NCBI GenBank assembly: GCA_018710985.1
Contig: DVIV01000040.1
Coordinates: 31,930 to 95,929, forward strand
Source: Candidatus Limiplasma pullicola
GTDB taxonomy: Bacteria; Bacillota; Clostridia; Christensenellales; Aristaeellaceae
DNA length: 64,000 nucleotides
Direction of reading: 5' to 3'
A program made the translations under genes and the position numbers. Below the pieces are notes generated by a model. It made no database searches and was not told where the DNA came from. It saw only the letters and a program-made list of their open reading frames with translations. Positions 1 to 11,786 of this stretch are shown here, one piece after another. Position 1 is the first letter of the stretch. Each line of letters opens with the position of its first letter.

Positions 1-320
1 ATAGCGGTGGGCAAAGCCAGAATGGCGCGGGGACGGGCAAACATATGCTTGCCGATGGCCTTGAGCACAAAGCCCTTAAGCATGAAGCTGACCAGCTCGT
101 AATCGGAGATGGCACCCTCGCGCAGGGGGCGGATGGCCAGGATATTGCCCGGCGTGCGTCCGATCATACGCTTGGCCTCGTCACCAAAGGCAAGAATATC
201 GCGGCTGTCGCGATCGATGGCCACCACGGTGGGCTCGCGCAGAATGATGCCCTTTCCCTTCATATAGATCAGGATTTGCGAAGTGCCCAGATCAATTCCG
301 ATGTCGCTGATGCTTGCCAT
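1..320 (-). CDS. mreB: Rod shape-determining protein MreB/Mbl (N-terminal part, truncated by window edge)
   Basis: Reverse translation MASISDIGIDLGTSQILIYMKGKGIILREPTVVAIDRDSRDILAFGDEAKRMIGRTPGNI...; actin-like phosphate-1 motif; adjacent to spoIIID as in B. subtilis spoIIID-mbl. Confidence 0.92.
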   Translation of the reverse strand, partial: MASISDIGIDLGTSQILIYMKGKGIILREPTVVAIDRDSRDILAFGDEAKRMIGRTPGNILAIRPLREGAISDYELVSFMLKGFVLKAIGKHMFARPRAILALPTA

Positions 321-438
321 TCGCTCGAACTCCTTTTCCATTTGCAATCAAGGGCACAACAAAGAAAAGCGTACACGCCCCTGACCTTTACCTATTCGCC
401 ATGGAAAAGGCAAATCCTGCTTGCGGGGGAAAACCCGA

Positions 439-687
439 TCAGCTGTGAAGGTATTTCCGGCGGGTGGCCTCCCCTCCGCGCAGGTGGCGCACGGACTTGT
501 TATAGCTTAACACACGCCGCACCTGACGATACAGCGTTTGATTAATCTTGGGCAGGCGCTCGTCCATGTCCTTGTGCACGGAGGATTTGCTGACCCCAAA
601 ATGACGTGCTGCTCCCCGAACGGTTGCGCCTGTGTCCGCGATATACTGCCCGATGCGGATGCACCGCTCCTGAATGCGATCATGCAC
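439..687 (-). CDS. spoIIID: Sporulation transcriptional regulator SpoIIID
   Basis: 82 aa MHDRIQERCIRIGQYIADTGATVRGAARHFGVSKSSVHKDMDERLPKIN...; characteristic HTH. Confidence 0.95.
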   Translation of the reverse strand: MHDRIQERCIRIGQYIADTGATVRGAARHFGVSKSSVHKDMDERLPKINQTLYRQVRRVLSYNKSVRHLRGGEATRRKYLHS

Positions 688-839
688 CTTTCAACCCCTC
701 CAAACGTTTTGGAAAGGATATGCGCTGCCCGCGGGCAACTTGCCTGGCGGCTCGCGCGTAAAAAGCGCATGGCGTACCGTGCCCGGCATGCGCGAAAGGC
801 CGCAGGCGGTGAAGCCTGCGGCCCTGCAAGGGGGAAAGA

Positions 840-1235
840 TCAGAGGCCGAAGCCCGAAGAGGCGTCCGTCAGCCACAGGCCATGCAGATTGCAGAATGCA
901 TAGGCGGCCACAACCTGTTCCATGGGAGCCAGCCGGAAGGAAGCACGCGGCGCCTGGCCCGCCGCGAGGTCGATGACGTGGAAGCCGTTTCCGGTCTCCA
1001 GAATGACCCACTCGATGAGGTGTTCCTCCGTCATGGGATGGGCCTGGATGCCGACGGCGATTTCAACCTGATCGCCTGCCTGGTAGATGGCGGGCAGGTG
1101 CTTTTCCGTCGCTCCGTCGCTCAGGCCCGGCACGAGCAAGGTCATGGGAGAGCCGCAGCAGGTCAGGGGAACGCGGCTGTCCGTCAGTTTGTAGGCAATG
1201 TTTCCGCAGTGTTCGCAGATATAGAAATTCATCAT
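840..1235 (-). CDS. dfx: Desulfoferrodoxin-type superoxide reductase
   Basis: N-terminal CEHCG...CC rubredoxin-like Fe site; C-terminal EEHLIEWV and CNLHGLW SOR motifs. Confidence 0.9.
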   Translation of the reverse strand: MMNFYICEHCGNIAYKLTDSRVPLTCCGSPMTLLVPGLSDGATEKHLPAIYQAGDQVEIAVGIQAHPMTEEHLIEWVILETGNGFHVIDLAAGQAPRASFRLAPMEQVVAAYAFCNLHGLWLTDASSGFGL

Positions 1236-1248
1236 GGGAATGTCTCCT

Positions 1249-1815
1249 TTACAGATGGTTGGTTTCGGATGAGATGGCTTCGGCCGTGCGGTGGGAAACG
1301 ACGGCGGTGATCAGCTCGATCACCCCGGTGATCATCAGCACGATTCCAAACAGCCGGATCACGATATGAACGGCCGAGAAGGGGTTGACCATCAGCAGGA
1401 TGCCCAGCAGGGCCGGGAAGAAGCAGGACATGGCAAGGGGAATCATCGCCGGGCTGTCCAGCTCGATGGCCCCAATGGTCAGGGGAACCTTGCCCAGAGC
1501 GTCTACCAGCAGCAGCGCGCCCAGCACCAGCGGCAGGAAGGCCAGCAGGGTTTGCGGCCAGATCAGGGAAGCCACGGTGAAAAGCAGGGGAACGACGGTC
1601 AGGAACAGGTCGCCGCCGCTTGCCAGGCCTTCCTTGCGTCCCTGGATATAGCGCACCAGATGGCTGACTGCGTAGACGGCGGAGCCTGCGGCTAGCGCCC
1701 AGATGAAGAAGGTGCCGCTTGCAACGGGGTTGAGCAGAAGGGGAAGACCCAGAAACATGTAGAGAATGGCGATCCACACGGAAGCGGTCGAGGTCAGGAA
1801 AAAGTAAGACATCAT
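1249..1815 (-). CDS. HdeD-like / DUF308 multi-pass membrane protein
   Basis: 188 aa, six hydrophobic helices, internal DUF308-type duplication (IWALAAGSAVYAVSHLVRYIQGRK / VIELITAVVSHRTAE). Confidence 0.75.
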   Translation of the reverse strand: MMSYFFLTSTASVWIAILYMFLGLPLLLNPVASGTFFIWALAAGSAVYAVSHLVRYIQGRKEGLASGGDLFLTVVPLLFTVASLIWPQTLLAFLPLVLGALLLVDALGKVPLTIGAIELDSPAMIPLAMSCFFPALLGILLMVNPFSAVHIVIRLFGIVLMITGVIELITAVVSHRTAEAISSETNHL

Positions 1816-1878
1816 GAATACCTCCTAGATGATATTGCCCTATTGGGGCGGAGTGGGGAAAAGGAGATGGGTCGAGGG

Positions 1879-2343
1879 TCAGGGGTTCATAACCCATACC
1901 ATGTAGTTCAGATAGCCCGCGAAGCTCACCCAGAGCAGATAGGGCATCTGCATCCAGGCGGCAGCCCGGCTGACGGAATGAAAGGCGAGCATCATCACCA
2001 CGATCATGAACCACATCAGGGCCAGGCACAGCAGGGCGGCCAGGAATTGTCCCGCGCCGAAGAACAGAAGGCTCCAGCAGAAGTTCAGCGCCAGCTGAAG
2101 GCTCCAGGCGACCACCGCGCGGGATGTGCCCGGTCCGCCCTTTCGCACGACCAGCGCCAGCCCCAGTCCCATGAGCACATACAGCACGGTCCATACGATG
2201 GGAAAGACGGCGTCCGGCGGGGTGAGCGGCGATTTGATCAGCAGCGGGTACATACCTTCCAGCCCGGCGCGAGAGAGGGAGGCCGACAGGCTCCCGACCG
2301 TCAGGGCCAGCAGGGGAAAGAGAAGGAAAGCAAGCTTTTTCAT
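1879..2343 (-). CDS. TspO/MBR family tryptophan-rich sensory protein
   Basis: 154 aa; KSPLTPPDAVFPIVWTVLYVLMG, ALNFCWSLLFFG, LPYLLWVSFAGYLN-type TspO motifs. Confidence 0.93.
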   Translation of the reverse strand: MKKLAFLLFPLLALTVGSLSASLSRAGLEGMYPLLIKSPLTPPDAVFPIVWTVLYVLMGLGLALVVRKGGPGTSRAVVAWSLQLALNFCWSLLFFGAGQFLAALLCLALMWFMIVVMMLAFHSVSRAAAWMQMPYLLWVSFAGYLNYMVWVMNP

Positions 2344-2361
2344 ATCAAGCGCCTCCGCTGC

Positions 2362-2979
2362 TCAGGAGTGGCACGCTCTGCGGCCGGACAGGGACTCGGC
2401 AAACAGGGCGATGCCGGAAACCGTCAGATAGATGCCCCAGACGGAGGTCAGGGTGAACCAGCTGACCACCGGGTTGGCCAGAATGACCAGGCTGAGCAGC
2501 AGGTTGAGGATGCCGCTTGCCATGATCCAGCCCGAGCCGGACGCTCTTTGCAGGGCGAAGAAGGTGGAAATCTGGGAAATGCCCGCGGCTATCGTCAGGA
2601 AACCAGCCACATAGGAGAGGCTTGCAATCATCTGCAGGGTGCCGTAGACGCCGCTCAGCCCGCTCCACAGCGTAAAGCCTGAGAACAGCAGCAGCATGAT
2701 GCCGTTTACCAGCGACCAGCCGCTCCGCGCCTCCTTCGGGGCGCGGAAGAAAGCTACGGTTTGGGAAATGCCGTACACCATCAGCCCGGCGGTGAGCAGG
2801 TAGGCCATCCCCACCCCCACCGAAATGGGGGTGAAGAAGGTCAGAAGGCCCAGGACAGCCAACACGATGGAGGCCACGATGCCGGTTTTGCGGTTGACCG
2901 GGCGGGAAGCCGTTTCGGCGCCGCCGGTCGCGCCTGAAGCCGGGGGAAGATCATAGGGGAAAACAGGATGCTTATTCAT
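2362..2979 (-). CDS. HdeD-like / DUF308 membrane protein
   Basis: 205 aa; repeated hydrophobic helices with HdeD-like pattern (AYLLTAGLMVYGISQTVAFFR; VWGIYLTVSGIALFAES). Confidence 0.75.
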   Translation of the reverse strand: MNKHPVFPYDLPPASGATGGAETASRPVNRKTGIVASIVLAVLGLLTFFTPISVGVGMAYLLTAGLMVYGISQTVAFFRAPKEARSGWSLVNGIMLLLFSGFTLWSGLSGVYGTLQMIASLSYVAGFLTIAAGISQISTFFALQRASGSGWIMASGILNLLLSLVILANPVVSWFTLTSVWGIYLTVSGIALFAESLSGRRACHS

Positions 2980-3021
2980 GGGACCTACGCTCCTTTTGAA
3001 AGGGTCGGTGGAGGAAAGAAA

Positions 3022-4797
3022 TCAAACCAGCCGGTAGTGCTCCAGCAATTCCAGAAGGATGGTCCCATCCAGCTTGTCCAGACCGGCGTGCAGCGTCATC
3101 TTGAGCGGCAGGGGGAGCTTCATGTCGGTCAGCTTGCGGCCGTCCAGCAGGTAGTAGGTGGCATTGAGCAGGCAGCGGACATCATAGGCGGAATTGAACA
3201 CCTCGGGCACGCCCCGCTCCACGTCCAACAGGGTATAGACGGCCTCCATGGCGGTGCGCACGGAGTATTCGGTGGTGAAAATCGTGTCCCGTTCCGTCTG
3301 GGCGAACTGGCCCAGGAAGGCGAAGTTTACGCACTCATCGGGGACGACAGCGGGACGGTCGCCGGCGGCGCGGGGCATGAAGAAGGCCGTGACATAGGGC
3401 ATCATGCAGGGCACGGTGCTGGCGCTCTGACGGGCCAGGGTTTCGATCCTGTCTTCCTCAACGCCCAGGTGGTAGAGCCATTCCATGCAGATCTCGGCGC
3501 CGGTGCACTCGCTCATGGGCTTGCCCACATAGTCGCCCGGACGGTCGGGATAGAGGCCGTAGATCCAGCCCACCAGCTGATCTGCGGGCTGCGCCTTGAA
3601 ATGCGGCTGGCGGTTGAAGGTCCAGCTCATCAGCCAGGCGGAGTCGCGCACCGTGACGATGCCTCCGGTCACCACCTTGCCCGAATAGGGATCGCGCTGG
3701 CAGATTTCCCTAACGTAGGGAGCGATTTTTTCATCCAGCAGCGTCACCGTGGCGGATTCCCACTTGGTGGCCTCGATGTCGGAGCAGAATTTCTCGGGAC
3801 GGCCGAACTGAGGATGCTGCAGCGCGATGTTTTTCCACAGGGTCCAGCTTGCGCCTTCGCCGGATGTCACCTCCAGCACGGGCGCGTGCTCGTTGTCGCC
3901 CAGGGCGGAGGACTCCGTGCAGGACCCGTTGGTGACGAACACCAGATCGTTTTCCGTAAGGTCGATGGTCTCTTCCTGCCCATCGCGCATCATGAGAATC
4001 TGATGGGCGATCTTTTTGCCGGGAAGGAAGTGGAACAGCACGTTGGTTACGGTCACGCCGTAGTGAAACTGTACTCCGTTGTCCTGCAGGTAGCGTACCA
4101 GCGGGAGAATCAGCGATTCATACTGGTTGTAGCGGGTGAACTTGAGCGCCGACAGGTCGGGCAGGCCGCCGATGTGATGCAGGAAGCGGTGCAGGTAGAG
4201 CTTCATCTCCAGGGCGGAGTGCCATTTCTCAAAGGCGAACATGGTCTGCCAGTACATCCAGAAATCGGAGCGGTAGAACTCGTCCGTGAAAACGTCGTCG
4301 ATCGTCTTGTCATACAGGGATTCGTCGGTGGCGAAGAAGAGCTTGAGCAGCTCCATGGCGGCCTCGTCGCTGAGGTTAAAGCGGTTGCGGGTGTTGGCGC
4401 TCTCTCCCTGGCGCAGCGTGGCGCGATTCTTGGAGAAGTTGGGATCGTCCTTGTTAAGCCAGTAGAATTCGTCCAGAACGCTGGCGTCCTCCACCTCCAG
4501 CGAGGGAATGGAGCGGTACAGGGCCCAGAGACATTCGTAATGGTTTTCCATCTCCCGGCCGCCGCGGATGACAAAGCCCAGCTCCGGGTTCAGGATGCCG
4601 TCGCAGGCGCCGCCGGGCAGAGCGGCTTCCTCGAGGATGTGGATGCGCTCACCCGCAACCTGTCCGTCACGGATCAGGAAAGCGGCGGCAGCCAGGCTGG
4701 CAAGGCCGGAGCCTACCAGCCAAGCGGATTTCTGATCGGCGTCGTGCGGCTTGCGGGGACGGGCAAAGGCTTCGTAGTTTCCATTGGTGTAGTACAT
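3022..4797 (-). CDS. ohyA: Oleate hydratase
   Basis: 591 aa MYYTNGNYEAFARPRKP...AWLVGSGLASLAAAAFLIRDGQVAGERIHILEEAALPGGACDG; FAD-binding and oleate hydratase family signatures throughout. Confidence 0.95.
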   Translation of the reverse strand: MYYTNGNYEAFARPRKPHDADQKSAWLVGSGLASLAAAAFLIRDGQVAGERIHILEEAALPGGACDGILNPELGFVIRGGREMENHYECLWALYRSIPSLEVEDASVLDEFYWLNKDDPNFSKNRATLRQGESANTRNRFNLSDEAAMELLKLFFATDESLYDKTIDDVFTDEFYRSDFWMYWQTMFAFEKWHSALEMKLYLHRFLHHIGGLPDLSALKFTRYNQYESLILPLVRYLQDNGVQFHYGVTVTNVLFHFLPGKKIAHQILMMRDGQEETIDLTENDLVFVTNGSCTESSALGDNEHAPVLEVTSGEGASWTLWKNIALQHPQFGRPEKFCSDIEATKWESATVTLLDEKIAPYVREICQRDPYSGKVVTGGIVTVRDSAWLMSWTFNRQPHFKAQPADQLVGWIYGLYPDRPGDYVGKPMSECTGAEICMEWLYHLGVEEDRIETLARQSASTVPCMMPYVTAFFMPRAAGDRPAVVPDECVNFAFLGQFAQTERDTIFTTEYSVRTAMEAVYTLLDVERGVPEVFNSAYDVRCLLNATYYLLDGRKLTDMKLPLPLKMTLHAGLDKLDGTILLELLEHYRLV

Positions 4798-4861
4798 ATC
4801 AGTGTACCTCCTGATTGATGTTGAGGAGGGGAGTCCCGCCAGGCGCGACGCTCTTCCTTAC

Positions 4862-4909
4862 ATGACGATCATACAGGAAGCGGAAAAGAAAAGAGGTTGT
4901 TTGAACAAC
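4862..4909 (-). promoter_or_regulatory. Putative ohyA promoter: TATGAT -10 (4873-4868) preceded by palindrome GTTGTT-N2-AACAAC (4896-4909)
   Basis: Perfect 6-bp inverted repeat centred 34.5 nt upstream of the downstream end of the -10, i.e. about -41 from a predicted TSS; no good -35 hexamer. Confidence 0.45.
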
Positions 4910-4986
4910 GCAATTCAAATCTTTTGAGATTTTATTTTTTGAAACGCAAAAAGCCGCATCAGCGGCGGCGGGGCAAGGACCGGAGC

Positions 4987-5028
4987 TCAAAAAAGCTCCG
5001 CAGCCTGCCGGAAGCAGGGCGCGGAGCA
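4987..5028 (-). terminator. Rho-independent terminator downstream of the Crp/Fnr gene
   Basis: Minus-strand GCTCCGC...GCGGAGC stem followed by TTTTTT; a second stem CCGC..GCGG + TTTTT follows at about 4950-4970. Confidence 0.75.
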
Positions 5029-5044
5029 TCTGAATCAAAACGGT

Positions 5045-5758
5045 TTATTCACTTTTCAGGTTGGGGTCCGGTTCATCGTCCGTAATGGGCATTTCCACAA
5101 GCAGCTCAAAGCGGCTCTTCTCAAACTGAATGAGCCCTTCATCCCGCATCTTGCACAGCTCGTTGGACATGGCGCTGCGGTCGACAAACAGATAGTCGGC
5201 CAGGTCCTGCCGGTTCAGGGGAATGACGAAGGTGCGGCTGCCTGCCTTGTGATATTGGACGGAAAGGTAATCCTGAAGCCGTTCGCGAATGGAACGGCGG
5301 ATGCTGTCCTCCAGCTTGCGGGTCAGGCGTTGGCCCTGCTGCGCCACAGCCACCGCGAGGTTTTGCAGAAAACGGATCTGTGCGGGAACGGTCAGCCGGT
5401 TCTGCCGCAGCAGCGTGTCCACCGTCAGAAAAAGAAGCTCGGTTTTCTCCGTGGCAACGGCGGAAATGTGCAGCCGGTAGCGGCCGATGGCGTTTAGAAG
5501 GCCGATGGCGTCCCCCGGCCCCAACGTATCCATCAGGTTGCTGTTTCCGCTGGCGTCCACATGCGAAAGGTGGAGCCCGCCGGAGAGCAGGATGCCGACC
5601 TCACCCATCGCGTCCCCGTCCCGTACAACCACGGCTTTGGACGGAAATACCTGCCGCCTGGCATGCGTGGCCTCAAGCACGTCCAGCACCTCTCCGTCCG
5701 TCATGTTGCGAAACAACATGCCCGATTTGAGCAGGCCCATATCAAGCGGTCTTTCCAT
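5045..5758 (-). CDS. Crp/Fnr family transcriptional regulator (no N-terminal Cys cluster)
   Basis: cNMP-binding-type N-domain and C-terminal HTH (NRQDLADYLFVDRSAMSNELCKMRDEGLI). ORF extends to 5794, but a TATAAT lies just upstream of that ATG and the ATG at 5758 has upstream GGAG. Confidence 0.9.
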   Translation of the reverse strand: MERPLDMGLLKSGMLFRNMTDGEVLDVLEATHARRQVFPSKAVVVRDGDAMGEVGILLSGGLHLSHVDASGNSNLMDTLGPGDAIGLLNAIGRYRLHISAVATEKTELLFLTVDTLLRQNRLTVPAQIRFLQNLAVAVAQQGQRLTRKLEDSIRRSIRERLQDYLSVQYHKAGSRTFVIPLNRQDLADYLFVDRSAMSNELCKMRDEGLIQFEKSRFELLVEMPITDDEPDPNLKSE

Positions 5759-5963
5759 GGCTCCGATACGCTCCTTGACCCGTGAAGGGACCATTTATCA
5801 CACTGTCATTATAACAGATTTTCCCTGCCCTTCAAAGCCGTGACAAGAACTTTTCCCTGCACACACAAGGGGCCGGGAAGGGTTTTTGCGATCCGGCGCC
5901 AAATGCGTGCCCCATAATCCGGACCCTTCCTGCCGGAGCAAACGATGGACCATGGAGGATGGC

Positions 5964-6198
5964 ATGATTCAGCTCAAACCCATTGACGAGAGCAACTATC
6001 AGAAAATTCTGGCTATGGAGCTGCCACGCGGGCAACACGGCTTTATAGCGTCCCATGCCATTTCGCTGGCGCAGCGACGGCAGCCGGACGGTGCTGCCGC
6101 TGTCCATGGAGATTCACCATGCGGCCGCCGACGGCTTCCACATCGCCCGCTTTTTCCGTGAGGTGGAACAGCTGGCAGGGGAGCTGGAACTGGACTGA
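5964..6198 (+). pseudogene. Remnant: GNAT acetyltransferase N-terminus joined out of frame to a chloramphenicol-acetyltransferase-like C-terminus
   Basis: Frame A MIQLKPIDESNYQKILAMELPRGQHGFIASHAISLAQ (GNAT); +1-shifted frame TVLPLSMEIHHAAADGFHIARFFREVEQLAGELELD* (CAT HHxxxDG catalytic motif). Confidence 0.65.
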
Positions 6199-6284
6199 CG
6201 GCGGCTTGGAGCACGGCGGAGAGAAAAAAATACGCGCATCGCCCAAACGGGCGATGCGCGCTGTTGCCTTGTCAGGCTGGAATC

Positions 6285-8915
<2,631 letters not shown>

Positions 8916-9206
8916 AGGGTCTCTGTCTCCTTCTCGTTTTCTTGGCGAGGACGAATCACCGGCGGAACCCATCCCCAATGCTCATCCTTCCTCTCAACTG
9001 GTCCAGTATACACGTTTGCGACAGAAATTTCAAGAGCCTATTTGGCATATATACCCAAACTGACGCATAGAAAAATGCGTTTTGCACGCGCAGGGAGGCA
9101 ACTTGCGAAGAAGGGGCGCGCATGCTATACTGAAACCGGTCGTTTTTCGTCCGAAACGTGCGCAAACTCATGCATGCGGGAGAGAACCATTGATCTTTCT
9201 TTATGA

Positions 9207-11786
9207 TTGTTTCAGGAAGCTCTGGGGGAGGAATACGCCTTGAAGCAGAAAAAACGGACAGCGGCGGCGCTTCTGATACTAGCCTTTTTGATTCCGGTGT
9301 TCCTCTTTGCATGCGTGATGCTGCTGTGCCGCGTCACGCCCTTTGGCGACAAGACGCTCCTGATCTGGGACGCGGACGGGCAGTACTCCGCGTTTCTGGC
9401 CGCGGCGCAGCGGATAGTAACCGGTCAGGCCGATCCCCTGTATTCGCTTGAAAAGAGCGCCGGTTCCTCGCTGGCGGGTTTGACCGCGTATTACATGGCT
9501 TCACCGCTCAATGTGCTCACGGCGTTGTTTGCACCCGGGGATATCGTTTCGGCCTTCCAGGCGATTGTGCTTGTCAAGATTGGTCTTAGCGGGCTGACAT
9601 TCATGATCCTGCTGCGCAGGCGCAACGGAGCAGGATGGTCGGGACTTCTGTTTTCCACGGCCTATGCGCTTGCAGGCTATACCGCCAGCTATTTTTGGAA
9701 CATCATGTGGATGGATGCTCTGATTGCGCTGCCATTGATTGCACTGGGCATCCACGGCATCGTCGAGGGGCGGGGCGGCAGGCTTTTGTATGTACTGGCC
9801 TTGTGGTATGCGCTGTTTAGCAATTATTATACAGGCTTCATGCTGTGCCTGTTTTCGGTGCTGTGGTTCGTTTACCTCTATGCGGACGCACGCCTGCAGG
9901 GTCGCAGGCCACGTTTTGTGAGAACTGCGGGCACGTTTGCCGTCTCGTCTCTGCTGGCCGGCGGGCTGGCTGCCGTGATGCTGGTTCCGGCATTCCTGGC
10001 GCTGCGCAGGGGATACCAGGTCTTTTCGCTGGAGGAACCGCTCAACGAGCGCATGTTTCCCCTGATCGAGCTGCTGTCCAAGCTCTTTACCGGAGCGGCC
10101 AGCTTTGATCTGCTTCGTTCCGACCTGCCCAGCATCTATGTCGGCCTGCCCATGCTGGCGCTGTTTGGCAGCTATGCGCTGAATCCGGCGTTTTCCGCCC
10201 GCAGGCGGGCGCTGTCGGCGGGGCTGGTGGGGGTATTCCTCATCAGCTTCCAGATGAGCGGTCCCTATCTTCTGTGGCATGGGCTGGACCTGCCGCAGGC
10301 TATGCCCGCGCGTTTTTCATTTCTGTTCTGCTTCGTGCTGATTGATCTGGCCTATGAGTCGTTCCGGACCCTTTCGGCGCCCGGAGAGGGCCTCGCGCGG
10401 CGCATGGGTGCGATGGCGCTGGCTTTTTTTGCCGTCGTTTGCCTGATGTTTGATGGCGAGCTGCCGACCTATCTGGCCTATGAAACGGTCTGTTTGGATG
10501 TGCTGTGCTTCCTGACCGCGTGCGGGCTGATTGCGCTGCTGGTCACCCGGCGCAGGCGCGCGGCGCTGGTCTGCCTGTGCCTGATGCAGGCGGTCTGCCT
10601 GGTGCTCAACGGCTACTTTTCCATCCACCGGCTGGAGGAAGTCAACCAGCGCAGCGCACAGGAAGATACGGCCTACGTGCAAAAGAATGCCGCCCTCGTT
10701 GCCCGCATTCAGGAGCAGGATGACGGCCTCTACCGCATGGAGCGCAACCAGACGCGGTCGGAGAATGATCCCCTGTATTTTGGGTATCATGGAGTTAGCC
10801 ACTACAGCTCCGATTTTGACGCGGAATTTCTGCGCTTTCTGGGTCGGATGGGCTTTAACCACACCCATTACCGCATTGAGTATGGCAGTGGCAACACCCC
10901 GGTGCTGGAGGGGCTGATGGGCATCAAATACATTCTGCGCACGGACGGCGCCTCGCTGGCAGACCCACCCGACAGCTATACGCAGCTGTGGCGGGAGGGC
11001 GACACGACAGCCTGGCTGAATCCCTACGCCCTGCCACTGGCCGTACTGGCTCCGCCGGACGAAGTGGAGAGCATGGGGGTGGGCGAGGACCCCTTCCATA
11101 ACCAGAACCTGCTGGTTCAGGACCTTTCCGGCACCGATGTGCAGGTCTTTACGCCGGTGGAGGATGTGAGCTGCCATTGTGAAAACGGCACGATGTACGT
11201 TTCCTTTACGCAGCGCGCGAACCAGCGGTATTACCTCAGGGCCAGCGGAAGCTGGTTTTCGCTCAACGGCGGTCCGATGGAAAGCGAGGACCGCTTCATC
11301 GGCTGCGTGGCGCTGCCGGTTGTGGCGGAAGATACGCAGACTACGCTGTCAGCCTATCTGGGCGAGGGGGCAGAAGGAACCTGCTATCTGGTCACTTTTG
11401 ACGAGGAGGCGTTCCAAAGCGCCTGGGAAAAGGTGATGGCCCGCGGCTGTCAGACGCAAAGCGAGCGGGATTCGGTAATTGAGGTAACGGTGCCTGAGCG
11501 TGCGGAGGCCTCGCAGCTGATGCTGACCATTCCCTATGACGCGGGATGGCAGGTGGAGGTGGACGGCGTGGCGGCAGAAACGACGTCCCGTTACGGACAC
11601 TTCCTGGCGGTTGATCTGGAACCGGGCGCGCATACGGTAACGCTTCGATTCCTGCCGCGGGGGCTTATGGCAGGGGCCGTGATCAGCGGCCTGTCGCTGC
11701 TGGCGGTGGCGGCCTGGCAGATTGCCGCTTTCAGGCGGCGCAGACACAGGCCCGTAAAAGACGCGCGCTGCGGTGAGAAGAGGTAA
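9207..11786 (+). CDS. YfhO family membrane protein (probable glycosyltransferase-type)
   Basis: 859 aa multi-pass; YFWNIMWMDALIALPLIALGIHGIVEGR; C-terminal beta domain PYDAGWQVEVDGV; true start may be TTG at 9240. Confidence 0.85.
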   Translation: MFQEALGEEYALKQKKRTAAALLILAFLIPVFLFACVMLLCRVTPFGDKTLLIWDADGQYSAFLAAAQRIVTGQADPLYSLEKSAGSSLAGLTAYYMASPLNVLTALFAPGDIVSAFQAIVLVKIGLSGLTFMILLRRRNGAGWSGLLFSTAYALAGYTASYFWNIMWMDALIALPLIALGIHGIVEGRGGRLLYVLALWYALFSNYYTGFMLCLFSVLWFVYLYADARLQGRRPRFVRTAGTFAVSSLLAGGLAAVMLVPAFLALRRGYQVFSLEEPLNERMFPLIELLSKLFTGAASFDLLRSDLPSIYVGLPMLALFGSYALNPAFSARRRALSAGLVGVFLISFQMSGPYLLWHGLDLPQAMPARFSFLFCFVLIDLAYESFRTLSAPGEGLARRMGAMALAFFAVVCLMFDGELPTYLAYETVCLDVLCFLTACGLIALLVTRRRRAALVCLCLMQAVCLVLNGYFSIHRLEEVNQRSAQEDTAYVQKNAALVARIQEQDDGLYRMERNQTRSENDPLYFGYHGVSHYSSDFDAEFLRFLGRMGFNHTHYRIEYGSGNTPVLEGLMGIKYILRTDGASLADPPDSYTQLWREGDTTAWLNPYALPLAVLAPPDEVESMGVGEDPFHNQNLLVQDLSGTDVQVFTPVEDVSCHCENGTMYVSFTQRANQRYYLRASGSWFSLNGGPMESEDRFIGCVALPVVAEDTQTTLSAYLGEGAEGTCYLVTFDEEAFQSAWEKVMARGCQTQSERDSVIEVTVPERAEASQLMLTIPYDAGWQVEVDGVAAETTSRYGHFLAVDLEPGAHTVTLRFLPRGLMAGAVISGLSLLAVAAWQIAAFRRRRHRPVKDARCGEKR

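Noticed and set aside
2968-4818. 616-aa plus-strand ORF
   Set aside because: Antisense shadow of the oleate hydratase gene; no recognisable domain.
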